From the NCBI GenBank assembly GCA_013399115.1, contig VXAA01004234.1:268281-332280 (forward strand): a stretch of 64,000 nt of DNA. Reading direction: 5' to 3'. A program made the position numbers and the translations under genes. Positions 1-11,575 of the stretch are shown here, piece after piece; within the stretch, counting starts at the first letter, position 1, and each line of letters opens with the position of its first letter. The notes below the pieces were generated by a model that was given only the letters and a program-made list of their open reading frames with translations, had not been told where the DNA came from and searched no databases. The stretch comes from Anseranas semipalmata. Lineage: Eukaryota; Chordata; Aves; Anseriformes; Anseranatidae.

Positions 1-356
1 ATTTCAAGTCCAACAAGATTTACGAGCAAGCTTTGGATATGAAATGAAACTCTTGACAGTGTGCCCTTGTCTATAAAAATAAGTGCTAATGACCCTCTGT
101 CCCTTGCTGGTAGATCCAAAGGAAAGAGCAAGTTTAAAAAGGCACAGAAACTAAACTACTTTCTCACCCTTAAAGGTGGTCCATTCAGGTCAGGGGAAGG
201 CACGTGGTTATGGAGCATGGGTATAGCATGCCTGGGGACAAGTAAAAGACTTTGTTCTCCCCAAGGCATCAATCCAGCATCTCTCACCAGCACCAAAGTC
301 ATTAAACAAATAAACAGGAGAAGGTACCAGAAGAAAATGTGAGGAAAAACAAATCA
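1..356. repeat. Left copy of an exact 356 bp duplication (probable assembly artefact)
   Basis: Positions 1-356 read the same as 1030-1385 throughout, at a constant offset of 1029, and the match stops exactly at a single N (357). Perfect identity ending at a scaffold join is what a contig end that was not merged with its overlap looks like. A real, very recent tandem duplication is the alternative. The 93-codon open frame inside it (61-342 +) occurs identically in both copies and shows no recognisable domain. Confidence 0.85.
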
Positions 357-357
357 N
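357..357. other. Single-N contig join
   Basis: An isolated N follows the left copy of the duplication. A one-base N in a draft scaffold usually marks a zero or negative estimated gap, which supports a failed overlap merge at this point. Confidence 0.7.
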
Positions 358-440
358 GTTTCAACCATCTTTAGCCAACATTGAAGAATTTTCTTTTTTT
401 TTTCCTAAAATTCATGAAAGATAGTTTGGGACAGTTGTTT

Positions 441-512
441 CATCTTCCTTTATATCTTTCTCCTTCCTTCCTTTTCTTTCTCTCTTTCTCTTTCTACACC
501 CTTCCTCTCTCA
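441..512 (+). repeat. Pyrimidine-rich low-complexity tract
   Basis: About 70 bases dominated by CTTT/TTCC with few purines. It is simple sequence with no coding meaning. The stretch from 513 to 869 is unique sequence with a short GAGA run near 806-818. Confidence 0.7.
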
Positions 513-869
513 TGAGGAAGCTTTTTCAAGCCCTGGGAGGGAAACATGGGGAGTCATCAAATATTAATCTTTGCCTGAAAAATGATCTGTTGAAGGTCAG
601 GTATGTCACATGAGGTTTCCACTGCCAAAAGTGATACAGAGGATGAAGCGAAACACTCAGAAGTGGGTAGCTTTAGCTAATCACCTTTGAGACCTTTAAC
701 TGTGGAGAAAAATAAAAGAGAGTAAAGAGTTTGGATAAGAACAAAGCATGGCATACAATTGTTTTTCTGACTGACGTCTTCAGTGAATTGTATGAGGAAC
801 TGAAAGAGAGAGAGAGAGGTGTAGAATGAGTTTTAAAGTTCTTTTCATTAATATTTTATCTTTTTACTA

Positions 870-916
870 TTATTTTATTTTATTTTATTTTATTTTATTT
901 TATTTTATTTTATTTT
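870..916 (+). repeat. (ATTTT)n microsatellite
   Basis: Nine or so uninterrupted ATTTT pentamers lie between the two copies of the 356 bp duplication. Such a repeat could have hindered overlap detection during assembly. Confidence 0.95.
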
Positions 917-1029
917 CATGACCTTTAGAATTTCCTGAATTGACGTAGGGTTAGAAAAGACACTGAAAGAAACAGTACTGCTAGCCTAGCCAGCAATTAC
1001 CGTATAAAAAAAAAGCCTACTATTGTGAG

Positions 1030-1385
1030 ATTTCAAGTCCAACAAGATTTACGAGCAAGCTTTGGATATGAAATGAAACTCTTGACAGTGTGCCCTTGTC
1101 TATAAAAATAAGTGCTAATGACCCTCTGTCCCTTGCTGGTAGATCCAAAGGAAAGAGCAAGTTTAAAAAGGCACAGAAACTAAACTACTTTCTCACCCTT
1201 AAAGGTGGTCCATTCAGGTCAGGGGAAGGCACGTGGTTATGGAGCATGGGTATAGCATGCCTGGGGACAAGTAAAAGACTTTGTTCTCCCCAAGGCATCA
1301 ATCCAGCATCTCTCACCAGCACCAAAGTCATTAAACAAATAAACAGGAGAAGGTACCAGAAGAAAATGTGAGGAAAAACAAATCA
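1030..1385. repeat. Right copy of the exact 356 bp duplication
   Basis: Identical to 1-356. Beyond 1385 the sequence continues as different DNA from what follows the N at 357, so the two copies diverge abruptly at that boundary. No target-site duplication or mobile-element terminus is visible at the ends. Confidence 0.85.
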
Positions 1386-1895
1386 GACATAAAATATTTT
1401 GGAGTCCAGCCATGATGTTTCCTATGGAAAAAAAATGAATTCCAGTCTCCTTCTCACAAAAGACCTTTTTCTCTCTTTCTATTGGGATTAACCAGTTTTT
1501 AATTGATTTATTCAGGAATATAATTGATTCTGATGACAGTGGCAGGGCTAAGCCCTCAAACACTGTACCTCACTGGCATGCAGGCTATCGTGGTCCTCAT
1601 TCATTTAGCTTAACTGCAGCTCCTGTGTTAGATGCACAGTTGCCCTAGGCTCCCTCTGTAATCAGTGGAAAGAAATAGGCTTCTCCAGAGAATGGCTCAG
1701 ATCTAGCCTGGGCTAAATTGCTATCTGACAGCACCTTTCTCAGTGACTATAACTGGAACATAGAATGGCTATATGGGACACCAGTCAGGCAGCCACAGTA
1801 GCCAAAACTGTCTCACTGTCTCTTCCTAGTTCCTTGTCTTCATTTGATATTGTATGTATCAAAAATGAATAAAAAGTTTTGCAAATTAGACATTG

Positions 1896-1897
<2 letters not shown>
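1386..1897. other. Unique non-coding stretch, nothing recognised
   Basis: AT-rich unique sequence with no repeat consensus, RNA gene or convincing open frame. A 108-codon minus frame overlapping 1237-1563 crosses the duplication boundary and has no recognisable domain. Confidence 0.5.

Positions 1898-1932
<35 letters not shown>
1898..1932 (+). repeat. Poly(T) run of 35
   Basis: Thirty-five consecutive T, the longest homopolymer in the window. No LINE or processed-transcript sequence is evident on either side, so it reads as simple sequence and not as the tail of an identifiable retrocopy. Confidence 0.95.
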
Positions 1933-1933
<1 letters not shown>

Positions 1934-2515
1934 TATGTGAGTGATGCATGGCTTCACATAACAAAATCCTGGTCAAATACAAAAGATTGTGAGTTTTAGG
2001 ATCGTCCCCATCTTCACTGCATTGACTTCTCGTGTGTATAAATTTATTCACATGTTTACAGATTTGAATGATGGGCTGAAACTTAAACCTCAAGTGAGAT
2101 GATTAAAAAGATGTTGAAATTAGAATCATCCATTTTCAAAAATGAATTATATAAAGACAAAGGTTCACCTATGTGTTTCCTTCTCCCCGTCTTCTACTTG
2201 CATTGGTCATTTTTACATCTAATCTTTCTTTATTCTTAAAGAAAGAAAACAATTACACTGCTTAAAGGAGCTTTTCATTTTTTTTCTATGAAAGACATAT
2301 TTCAATGGAAATATCGTATAATAAAATTCATTTCTCTGTTACTAAGCAGTTTGGAGTGAAGGTAACATTTGTTAGTCTCTATTCCTCTATGATCTAATTT
2401 TGATTTGGGACCATACAAATGAGATTAAAAAACAAGACAAAATTGACTTAAACCGTCACTGAGAATATATATTTACTGAAGTAAATATGAGATTTCCCTA
2501 AAACATTTTTAGAAA

Positions 2516-2551
2516 CTGTTAACTCACAACTATCATGTTGTGAGTTAACAG
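2516..2551. repeat. Perfect 15 bp stem inverted repeat with 6 nt loop
   Basis: Left arm CTGTTAACTCACAAC (2516-2530), loop TATCAT (2531-2536), right arm GTTGTGAGTTAACAG (2537-2551). All 15 positions pair and the next outward pair does not. Each arm contains GTTAAC, an HNF1-like half-site. The arms could extrude as a cruciform, or may be the product of a template-switch event. It is too short for a typical pre-miRNA. Confidence 0.95.
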
Positions 2552-4297
2552 AGGTGGGCAGCTAAGCACCACACAGATACTTGAGTATTTCTTCCACACA
2601 CACTAGGGTGATGCAGGAAAAAGAAAGGAAGAGTAAAATCAGGAAAACTTGTGGGTCAAGATAAAAAGTGTTTAAATAAATGAAGAAGAAATGGAAGGAG
2701 AGAGAAAGACAACAAAACAAAATAGGGGATGCAAAGGCAATTACTCAGTACTTCCCATGGGCAGACTGATGCCCAGCCAGTTCCTGAGCAAGGACATCAC
2801 TATCTGAAATCTATTAGATTTGAGTAAGAAAGCAATTCTAATTCAGGTAAGACTGACTATCCAGTAGAGTGATGTGTTTGCATGTATTTTCAGCTCTCTC
2901 CACCCAAGATATATACTGTTCATGACATCCAGGTTGTATTGCAAATTTTTCACAAGACTAGAAACTCAGTTTGCAATTTTTTTTAATGCCCAGATTTCTT
3001 GGTGTTAAAATGAATAGCTGGTATTTGCTGGAATATTTAAAATCTTTTCACTTAAACTGTATTTTTGAAAAAAATGTATATTTATTTGGATGAAAAAGAA
3101 AAAAACAAAACAAAACAAAGCAAAACAAATTGGCCTATCAGTCTTCTCAACATCATCCTGGATATGAATGAAAAAAAAAACAAAAATATTTTCCAACTTC
3201 ACAGGAATGCTTGGCTACTAAATAAAGTCACTGGCAAACATAAAAAATGTTGAGATCTTCAAAAGCAAATCCTGGAAGGCAAACTCATTACTATATCTCA
3301 GTTCCCTGTAATACCTAATTTCCAATTGTCAAATTCTGACAAATGTCTGCTAATCTTTCTTCATATAATTTTCCTATTGAAAACAACACCAGGTTGTTTG
3401 TTAGTAAGCAGCTTGGTACTAGCTCAATTATAAACACATAGAAGCTCATCAATCAGATGGTGCTTGGCCAAGATGCCCAAATCAAAATCCCCCTTATTAT
3501 CCTTAGTACTGATGCTGTTATGGTGGTAGGGTCAAGCCCTTGGTTATACCTATGTTTGGGAGAGAACAACAGGTTTGGGTACGTAGTGGCATACTGCCTA
3601 TTTTTACTGGATTTAGGGCTTGTGTCAGGTAAGGAATGAGTCATAAGACATCACAACCATTCAGTTTCTAATTTAGAGTTAGTCTCTAGAGCCAAAGTCC
3701 AAGGCAATATAAACATTTATATATAAAACATATTCCACATTTAGAAATTAAGTGTAAGTGGGAAGCAGCATAAGATTCTGCTAAGCTGGCTGTAGGGTTA
3801 CTTGCACCATTTAAGCAATGTCGAATGTCCACCAAAATAACAATTTCAACAAAAACAATGAATGAATGTAGCCCAGCATCATTAGAGGAAAGAAAAGTAA
3901 CATTCATCTATCCTTTATTCTCCTGAACAAATGTTTAATTGTATTTTGTCCCAAATGTGTCCCATTCTGTCCAAAAAATATATAGATTAAGCTCCTTTTT
4001 CACACAACAAATGATGAATATGTCCCAGTGCAAATTTCCCAAAGTTCTTATTTCTGTCACTTCCTATCATTGCTAACTTTTCCAGAAACTTCAATAACTG
4101 TCATTCATCTGAATTTATTCCATTGCCTATTTATTACAGTCTTCTAAAAATATTGGAATGGAGAGACATTGTGCTGGGAGGTTTACCAGACATGCTCAGG
4201 AGCTTTTACAACAGTATCTCTGAAGCTGTTGTACTGGTGCCAAGTGCATCTTATTTAATGGCATTTACGATACAGGTCAAATAGGGTAGCTATATTA
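2552..4297. other. Unique AT-rich non-coding stretch
   Basis: No gene or interspersed repeat recognised. It contains a CAAAA run at about 3102-3130 and scattered A/T runs. Open frames of 60-73 codons at 3005-3907 on both strands overlap each other and show no domain. Confidence 0.5.
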
Positions 4298-4333
4298 AAA
4301 TAATAATAATAATAATAATAACAACAACAATAA
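4298..4333 (+). repeat. (AAT)n/(AAC)n trinucleotide repeat
   Basis: A run of AAT triplets grades into four AAC/ACA triplets. The apparent leucine stretch on the minus strand here is the translation of this microsatellite. Confidence 0.9.
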
Positions 4334-6074
4334 AAAGTTCAATAATTCTTTAACTAGAGATGGAGATAGTTGAAAATGGAAAAGCAGAAATAAACTCTTC
4401 ATTTCTGAAGCTGTCTTTGCTGTCTTTAGTGCTTGAATAATAGTTTTTAAGGAAGCATTATAGTCAGCAACTAAGATTCCTTCCAGCCTTTTGTGGGGGA
4501 CAGAAGACAAACTGAATTCACACTCCTGGAAATCCACAAGGAGCTTTAAGGGAGAAAGAAACAATTAAGGCATAAATAGTACCATCAGGTGAATTCATCT
4601 GCCCACAGAGAAGTTTCTGTACATCAGACATCTGTGTGTGACTGTAGTTGTATACCAACACCCTTCTGAGTCAACCAACAGAAGGAAGCAATTGCATTTC
4701 CTCCTGTACTAAGGTACTGCCAAAATACATCAGATTATCCACACTTACGATGTTCTTGTGAAGTGCCCATACTTCTCACCGATTCATTTAGATATTCCAG
4801 TTATGTGCTTAATTTAGGATGGAGTGTAAGAGAAGGTATTTGAGGCCTTAAAATCATATTCTAAACATTTAGATTTCTTTACCTGATTTAAGGACACATA
4901 AATATGGTGTTTAAATTAGAATTTTAATCTCTAATATTTCTTCTAAAATCCGTGAAGAGAAGTAAAGGTACCTGAAGAGGATGACTGATTTCTTTTTGAA
5001 ATATGTATCAAAGATAGATTAGATGAATTGCTCTCAGAAAGTGCTTGTTTCTTTCCATCAGCCACAGAGAGATGCTGGAGGAGAAATATGGGCTGACATC
5101 ACAGTTTTAAACACATAAACTAAAACTAAAATATTAATGCCATCACTAACTTCACTGGGGATAATTTAGGTCTAAATATCTACAGTTCTTCTTTTACCAT
5201 CAGAACAATGTTCTAGCACTTGTGAAAAAACAAGAAATGAAAGCCAAGGCAGCACACAAAACACCTCCTCATGTGCTTTGAAATTGAAGGTGGCTACTGT
5301 CAGGATGTTCAGGCACTGATGAAGTGATTAGAATTGGAACAAAGTTAACTGCAGTATTTGTTGCTCTTATTGCTAACTTTGTTGCAAAATTTGGTGGCTC
5401 CATGTGGGTTTGCTGAGATCTGAACTGGTTCTTTCTGTTGTAAAGAGACTCACTCCTGCTGAGGCTCTTACATATTTTATTATTTATTTTCTAGTAATTA
5501 GTCTGAACCACTGACTCAAACAGAACTAGCCAAGTGAAAAAGAAAATATAACAAAGTCCCCCAATATGTTGTCTTTGCCTAGGGCAATAAGCAGCTGACG
5601 GGTAATGGGACAGATGATGCTCCTCTTCTCAGTTCATCCATTTAGCTGCTTGTTTAAGACACACGAATGCTTATGTGGCTTGACCTGCTCTTTGGCATTT
5701 GAAACTTTCATATGTGTTCTTGGTAAAGCTGGACAGATTTTTCCTGACTTTTGGTAAACATCAATTCTTCAGCAAAACTTGGAAACTGAAGTATTTTGCT
5801 TTGAAAACAGATATGCTACCTTTCAAGATTATGTTAGATGACTCTTCCTCTCTTTTCCTGACAATTACAGGGCTAGTTGCATCTCTGAATGCACCACAAG
5901 ATCCTTTCCTGGAAAAGCAAGGAAGTGGCAAATGGCCCTCCATCGTCAGTAAATGTTGTAGGAGATGCAGCATGAAGCTAAAGAGGGACAGGAGAGAAAT
6001 CTGAATTCTGTAAAGGATGATGGCATCTATTAATTAGGCCACACAAAGTGAAATAGCTTGGGGGTGGAGGGACA
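4334..6074. other. Unique non-coding stretch
   Basis: AT-rich unique DNA with no recognised repeat or gene. The 101-codon plus frame at 5699-6004 has no recognisable domain and an overlapping minus frame of similar length, as expected by chance. Confidence 0.45.
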
Positions 6075-6102
6075 TAAAAATAAATAAATAAATAAATAAA
6101 AA
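6075..6102 (+). repeat. (AAAT)n microsatellite
   Basis: Six tandem AAAT units after a purine-rich stretch; no poly(A)-tailed element is recognisable upstream. Confidence 0.9.
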
Positions 6103-9100
6103 TAGCACCTTATAATGAGATAATGACTTCTTCTGAGGAGCTGGAGATTAAATCTCTACTGAAAATAATGCAGAGAAGGTTCCTTATGCTGAAAACAAAG
6201 CACAGTGTTTACTTAGTCTGATAACATAAAGCATTACATATCACTCACAGGAATTTCCTAAATGGAATTACATTAATTTGGTTTGTGAGAAGCTAAAATT
6301 GATTGAGATTCATGTTGGATTTGGATTTGAATTTAGGTCTGGGTTGATCTCACTGATTTCTAGAAATGAAAACATTAGCTGCCTTGCCTGTGATAGTTCT
6401 CCAAGCTTGCTGATTGCCAGATGATAGACACAGTTGCTCCTTGTACCACGTTTCCCCCCCTGAAAGAGATGTCAATCTGAGGGTGACAGATCCCTACTGG
6501 AGATACCTCTGTCCAATTGGGAACAAGATGAGATTAGATGCTTAAATTTAAGACAGACATAGCCTGATGAGATTAATCTGAGCCTTAATTTGCTAGTTCT
6601 ATCAAAGTTAAGTAAGGATGTATGATCTGGGGCTGTAGATGTCTAGTAGCTTAATGGCTTATGGTGGGAGTCACTGAGTGAAAAAGTGTGGATGCTTCCG
6701 TAAGCTCTGGGTTTCCTAATGGCTTTTTACAGTGGAAGAAGTTCTACTACTATTGCTTAGCTAAATAGTAGCTAAGTGTAACTACTAGAAGGTGGTTTAT
6801 ATTAGCAACTTCAAGGCAGAATGCTTCTTAAAAACCCTTCCGTTTTCCATGCTGTACAACTCGTCACTTGTTTTACCTTTTTTTCTGACTCCCTGGCCTC
6901 TGGTACATGTCAGCACAGCTCCTGAGGTCAAACTGAGTGAGAATCTGATGGCAGGAATCAACACTGATTTCCACATTGACTGTGTTTATTTCTATTCATT
7001 CCCTTGGGGACTTTGAGGTTTGTCTGTTTTGTTTTCTTCTCTTCTCATTTTCTTCCAAGGAACTTTACTGCTGCCTGTAAGGGAGAAAATCCAGATTTGC
7101 GAGCTGGCAATGGGAGCTTGGGGGCTCCCTGTAAATGCTGAAAACTTTTTGCTTTCTAGAATGTTTGTTTAAGAAAAGTGAGTTTAAACAGCTTGCATTG
7201 AGTGCTTGCTATGCAAAAGGATTTGCAACTCATAGGTACAAAATACTTCCCCCTTCTCCCTTACAGAGTTCCAGTACTATCCTCAGTGTACAAACTCTTA
7301 ACCTTACAAGGCAGAAACTGACATTAAAATTCCTTTTAAAGGTCTAAATGAAGTTTTCTCAGCAATACAATAAAATGTCAGGACCCACTCCCAACCCATA
7401 AAATGGTGGAGAAGAATATCTCACAATTGTGGCTGGAGTACAAGATTCCCTGTTTGTTCCTCCAGCCTCCCTCTTCATCCATACTCCTTCCAGTCTCTCC
7501 AGTACTGGACAGGGAAGTGCCAAACCTCAGAGAGGAGATGCTGATGAAACATCCCTTTATGCCAGAAAAAAATGTAGCTGGACTACTGGTCTCCTTTTAA
7601 AATGAAAGAGTCTAATAAATCATAAGGAAATGGAGAAATGTCTGACTCTAAATTAGTAGAAGATGATATAGGTCATGAAGTGAATATATTACTTCAGGTG
7701 TTTTTTTTGTTGTTGTTTGTTTGTTTGTTTTTCTGTATTATAGATGACCAAATCCAAAATGCACTCCATCTTCACATTGACCCCATCTCCCCCAGAAATG
7801 GGTTCTTGGAGCCCTTGAGCCTGCAAGAAGAAAACACACATCACCTTCTAGCATGTGCATATCTGTGTTTGGGTGGGATGCAACTGGTCTCACTCTCCCA
7901 AATAGTCTAGCCTCGTAAGAGGATCAGGACTCAGTGCTATGTGTCAACAGGGCAGGTGGGATCCATGGGGAGCTTGAACTTGTCAGCTGAGATACATATA
8001 TATCCTACATAGGATGATGTGAACATATGGGCAAGGGCATCAGCCCAGCCAATGACCTGGCCTTGGAGGTATAGAAAAGATGCAGAGACAGAACTAGGAA
8101 GAGAGTCAGAGAGTCCCAATATGAACCACTGAATTATTTTATTTACTACAAAGAAGTCTGTAAAAGTTCCTCTTTGTCATCCTATTGACAAACTAACAAT
8201 GAGCTCTTCTCTCTTTAGGAATTAGAAACAAGTGTAGGATGCATCTTGGAAGTCCCAGCGTCTAGCTAGAACTGAAGAGTTATTTGTGTAATAGTGCCAG
8301 GTCTAACAAAGACCAGAACTGTGAGCTCCCTTTCATTTGGTCATACATGACTGACCAACAACTCATATATGAGCTTTTGTGTTAAAGCAACCTGTGTGTC
8401 CTTCACCCTATAAATTTTATTTTTATTTTTTTATTTTATTTTTTATTTTTTGTGCTTCAGCTAATCTACTCATGAAAGTGGATTCTCAAGGGCTCTCTAT
8501 CCTAACTTTTGCCCTTTCTGAAAGCTCAACAGCCTTGTGAAAACAGAGCCGTGTCCTTAGGTGAACCACCATGGAGTGGTGAGCCTATTGATCCCAACAG
8601 ACCAGTCCATCCATTCCTTAGGAGGTGCCACCTCCGCAGAAAAGTTGAGCAGTGTGAGAAACATCTCCTGAGTGGCTGCATTTTATAGTCAGGGTAGAAA
8701 GGCTGCCCAGTACTGATTTACTCAGATATGCTTACTCCACAGGCAGCTCTGTCAGACCTGGTGCCTGACACTACATGAAGACCGCTGCACAAACCTTCCT
8801 TTCTGTCTTTTCACCCAATGTATTTTCCCTGCATGATCCTTGTGTAATGCCTCCAAGCCAATGCAACGCGCCTTGCCTCCTCTCAGTAAATGATGGGGTG
8901 GGCTGGGTGAAAATTTACCACTAACTTTTTTTTTTTCTTTGAAAGGAAATCTGATCTGTTGATCAGACATGAATGCTGTTGAAGTATCTTCTTTTCTTGG
9001 AAAATTGCCCTATATTCTTGGCTAGCAAACTCCTCAGAAAGGGGGTGGGTAACTCAGTAAGCCCCAGAACATAACCATGGTTCATTTTCAGCTGATAACC

Positions 9101-10140
9101 TAAGTGCAAGTATGCTTTATTTATTTATTTTGTAAAGGAGATAAAATGTTTTCTTGCTTTGCTTTGATCAAGGCCTCTTCCCCCACATCATATCTTCCCA
9201 GTCATGCTCTGTCACTAACCACCATTGTCAAATGCAGGCCAACATTTTCAAGAACTTCCTCAGCTTCAATAATCATATGCCCACCTAACTTAAAGAGGCT
9301 TCATTTCCAGAGCAGGTGTCCACAACAAACCCTAAAAAAGGCAACCCCTCTTGAGAGTGACTCCATCTGAGTAAATATGAACAGAAACACCTGAAATGCA
9401 AAGTATGATCAGAAATCTGTGCTGCTCTTCTTCAGATGTTCTTGTCCTCCTTCAACCTGTTTTCTCTGTTCTCTCCCTCTTCCTCCTCAAGAGGCATACA
9501 ACAAGTAAAATGACTTAGAAAACAGTGAGTTTTCAGCCCACACCATCTTCTCTTTAATCACTAAACTTGGTGATCCCTGTTCCCATCCTTCCCTTTCTCC
9601 CTCTGTGCTTTCACCTCCCACCACTTTCTCTGGCCAACAGACCTAGCTCTCAGCTTTACCTTTTCTTTGCAAATCTTTGCCTGCTCTTGTTCTCAAGCAA
9701 GGTCTTGCAATGCTCCTGGGATACAGTTTTTTTTTTTTTTTTAATTTTCTTCCTCCTCCTTTCCTTGTATTTTTCTGGGTAAGCTGAATGGTTAAAGCCA
9801 CAGAAAACTCATCAGCTTTTGGGAGATAGTCACCTGTTGGAGCTACCTGGCCGGAACAGGCTCTTGCTTTTGCTGATGTATTAAATGTACTGTAACTGCT
9901 GCCACCAACAGGGCATTGAACAAAAATAAGCCATTTTTCCACCCCTTGCTTAACAGCTAGGTGTTAAAAAGAGATAATGAATAGATAAGAAGAATTTACA
10001 TTCTAATATCAGTTCATTTGTTGTAGCAAGCTCCTCTCTTTTATAATGCTCTGTTAAAAAGCAGAACATACTGCTTTTTCTCATTCAGATTGCAAGAGGA
10101 ATCTGAAACCTATATACTTTGACTACTTTATATGATGCAG
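6103..10140. other. Unique non-coding stretch with low-complexity patches
   Basis: No gene or dated transposon recognised. It holds a GTT/TTTG run (7709-7732), a TTTTA-rich patch (8416-8453) and a T run (about 9727-9742). Open frames up to 99 codons occur on both strands without domains. Confidence 0.45.
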
Positions 10141-10165
10141 AAAAAATAAAATAAAATAAAATAAA
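10141..10165 (+). repeat. (AAATA)n microsatellite
   Basis: Four to five tandem ATAAA units, simple sequence only. Confidence 0.9.
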
Positions 10166-10634
10166 GATGCTAAAACAAAGGAGTAACAAAGAAAATGCAA
10201 GAAATACCTTCACCTGATTCACTGATCTGTATGGCCTAAAATCATTGTTTCTAGTGAAGTTCAGCAGTAAAATCTGTTTCCCAGTGGCAAAAAAAAAAAA
10301 AGTCTGTTTTGTGCCTGCAGTTCCTTCTACAAGAGCTACTGCATGATTATTGATTTTCTGAAACTGTCTGCCCCAGAGTGAGAATGCTACCATGAGTTCA
10401 TGAGTTGCAGTACCATGTTGGGACAAAATGCTGAACATTATTTTTCACTTGCTTTAGGATTTTTGGCCATTGTCTAAGTTTATCCCCAAAAGGTTAAATA
10501 GCTTAATTTTCTTGAAAAGAATCCATTTATTTACACCCTGAGAAAAATAAATCCAAAACCTTTTTCTGCTATAAAAATGAGATGCAAAATGGCACAGAAG
10601 TTTCCAAAGTTCCTATTGATAATCTCTTAAATAT

Positions 10635-10697
10635 GAAAGAAAGGAAGAAAGGAAGAAAGGAAGAAAGGAAGAAAGGAAGAAAGGAAGAAAGAAAAGA
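10635..10697 (+). repeat. (AAGGAAGA)n purine microsatellite
   Basis: About seven copies of an 8 bp purine unit alternating GGAA and GAAA on the plus strand. It is a shorter relative of the GGAA tract at 46.55 kb. The reverse strand reads as repeated Pro-Phe-Leu-Ser, which is not a real protein. Confidence 0.95.
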
Positions 10698-11367
10698 TGT
10701 AGTTGAAATAAAAGCATGGATTCAATTGCGAGTTTATATACAAATAAAATGATACAATGAATGTATGAATAGTTTGGAGAAAATATCCAAACTATCTCCA
10801 GCTCTAATATAAGAATAGAGTATGGCAACTTTTAAAATTGTTTGATTTTTTTGTTCTTTTAACACATGCTTATATCACTACATTTAGTTCAATGTAAGCT
10901 AAACTGCAGAGTTTCTGTTTGAGTCTGCCTGATTTGCAGGGTTCCAATTAGCCCCAGATATACTGAAATTCAAAGCCCTTCAGAGTAGGGTGAAGGCAGA
11001 AAGATCATGTTTATTTTCATTTGGTAAGAAATGCTTCCTACAAAAATAACTAGAACCTAAATTGCTCTTCCATGTTGCCATTTAATTTTGTGGGTGAGAA
11101 TTTAGTACGGGATTTAGAAATCTCATGGTTCAATTCTCATGTCTTTGGGATTAAGGAAATTATTGTGAAGGAAGTTAGGACGAGGGTATAAAGCATAACA
11201 GATAATCTGAAATGATTCTCTATTTAATTCTGGAATAACAGTGCTCACACAAGGCACTATTGTGGAGTTGCCATTGGACTGGAGCCTATTTCATTCAATT
11301 TGCCTATACAGGGAAATTGCTCCCAACTCCCTCAGGCAGCTTTGTAGATCTGTTCAGGGATACTGAG
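10698..11367. other. Unique AT-rich non-coding stretch
   Basis: Nothing recognised beyond AT-rich unique sequence. No open frame above 70 codons extends into it convincingly. Confidence 0.45.
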
Positions 11368-11575
11368 GAAAATTAATCTGAATTAATTTTTGAAGTGGAT
11401 TAGTTCAACTAAATTAAAATGCTGTGTGGACTCCCTCATTCAGAATTAAAGGGGCTTTAATTCAGTTTTGCTCCATTCAGGTTAACACTGGGTGAAGCAA
11501 GACAGAGCTAAGGCTCCTTTAGAATTATATCTGACTGAATGCAATTTAAATTCCTGCCTTTAATTAATTTAGAGC
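11368..11575. mobile_element. Possible ancient non-autonomous DNA transposon relic
   Basis: The block repeats variants of AATTAA, 'TTCAACTAAATTAAA', 'TGCTGTGTGGACTCCCT' and 'CAGAATTAAAGGGGCTTTAA'. This wording resembles old amniote hAT-like MITE relics that I remember from bird and turtle genomes. Terminal inverted repeats and target-site duplications are not visible, so the family assignment is inference. A chance TAAT-rich regulatory block is the alternative. Confidence 0.35.

Noticed and set aside
61..1371. Two identical 93-codon frames
   Set aside because: Same sequence present twice because of the exact duplication; no domain or codon evidence of selection.
1898..1932. 35 T run as the tail of a processed pseudogene on the minus strand
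   Set aside because: No gene-like sequence is recognisable on the expected side, and no target-site duplication was seen.
2516..2551. microRNA precursor
   Set aside because: A 15 bp stem with 6 nt loop is far shorter than a normal pre-miRNA, and flanking bases do not extend the pairing.
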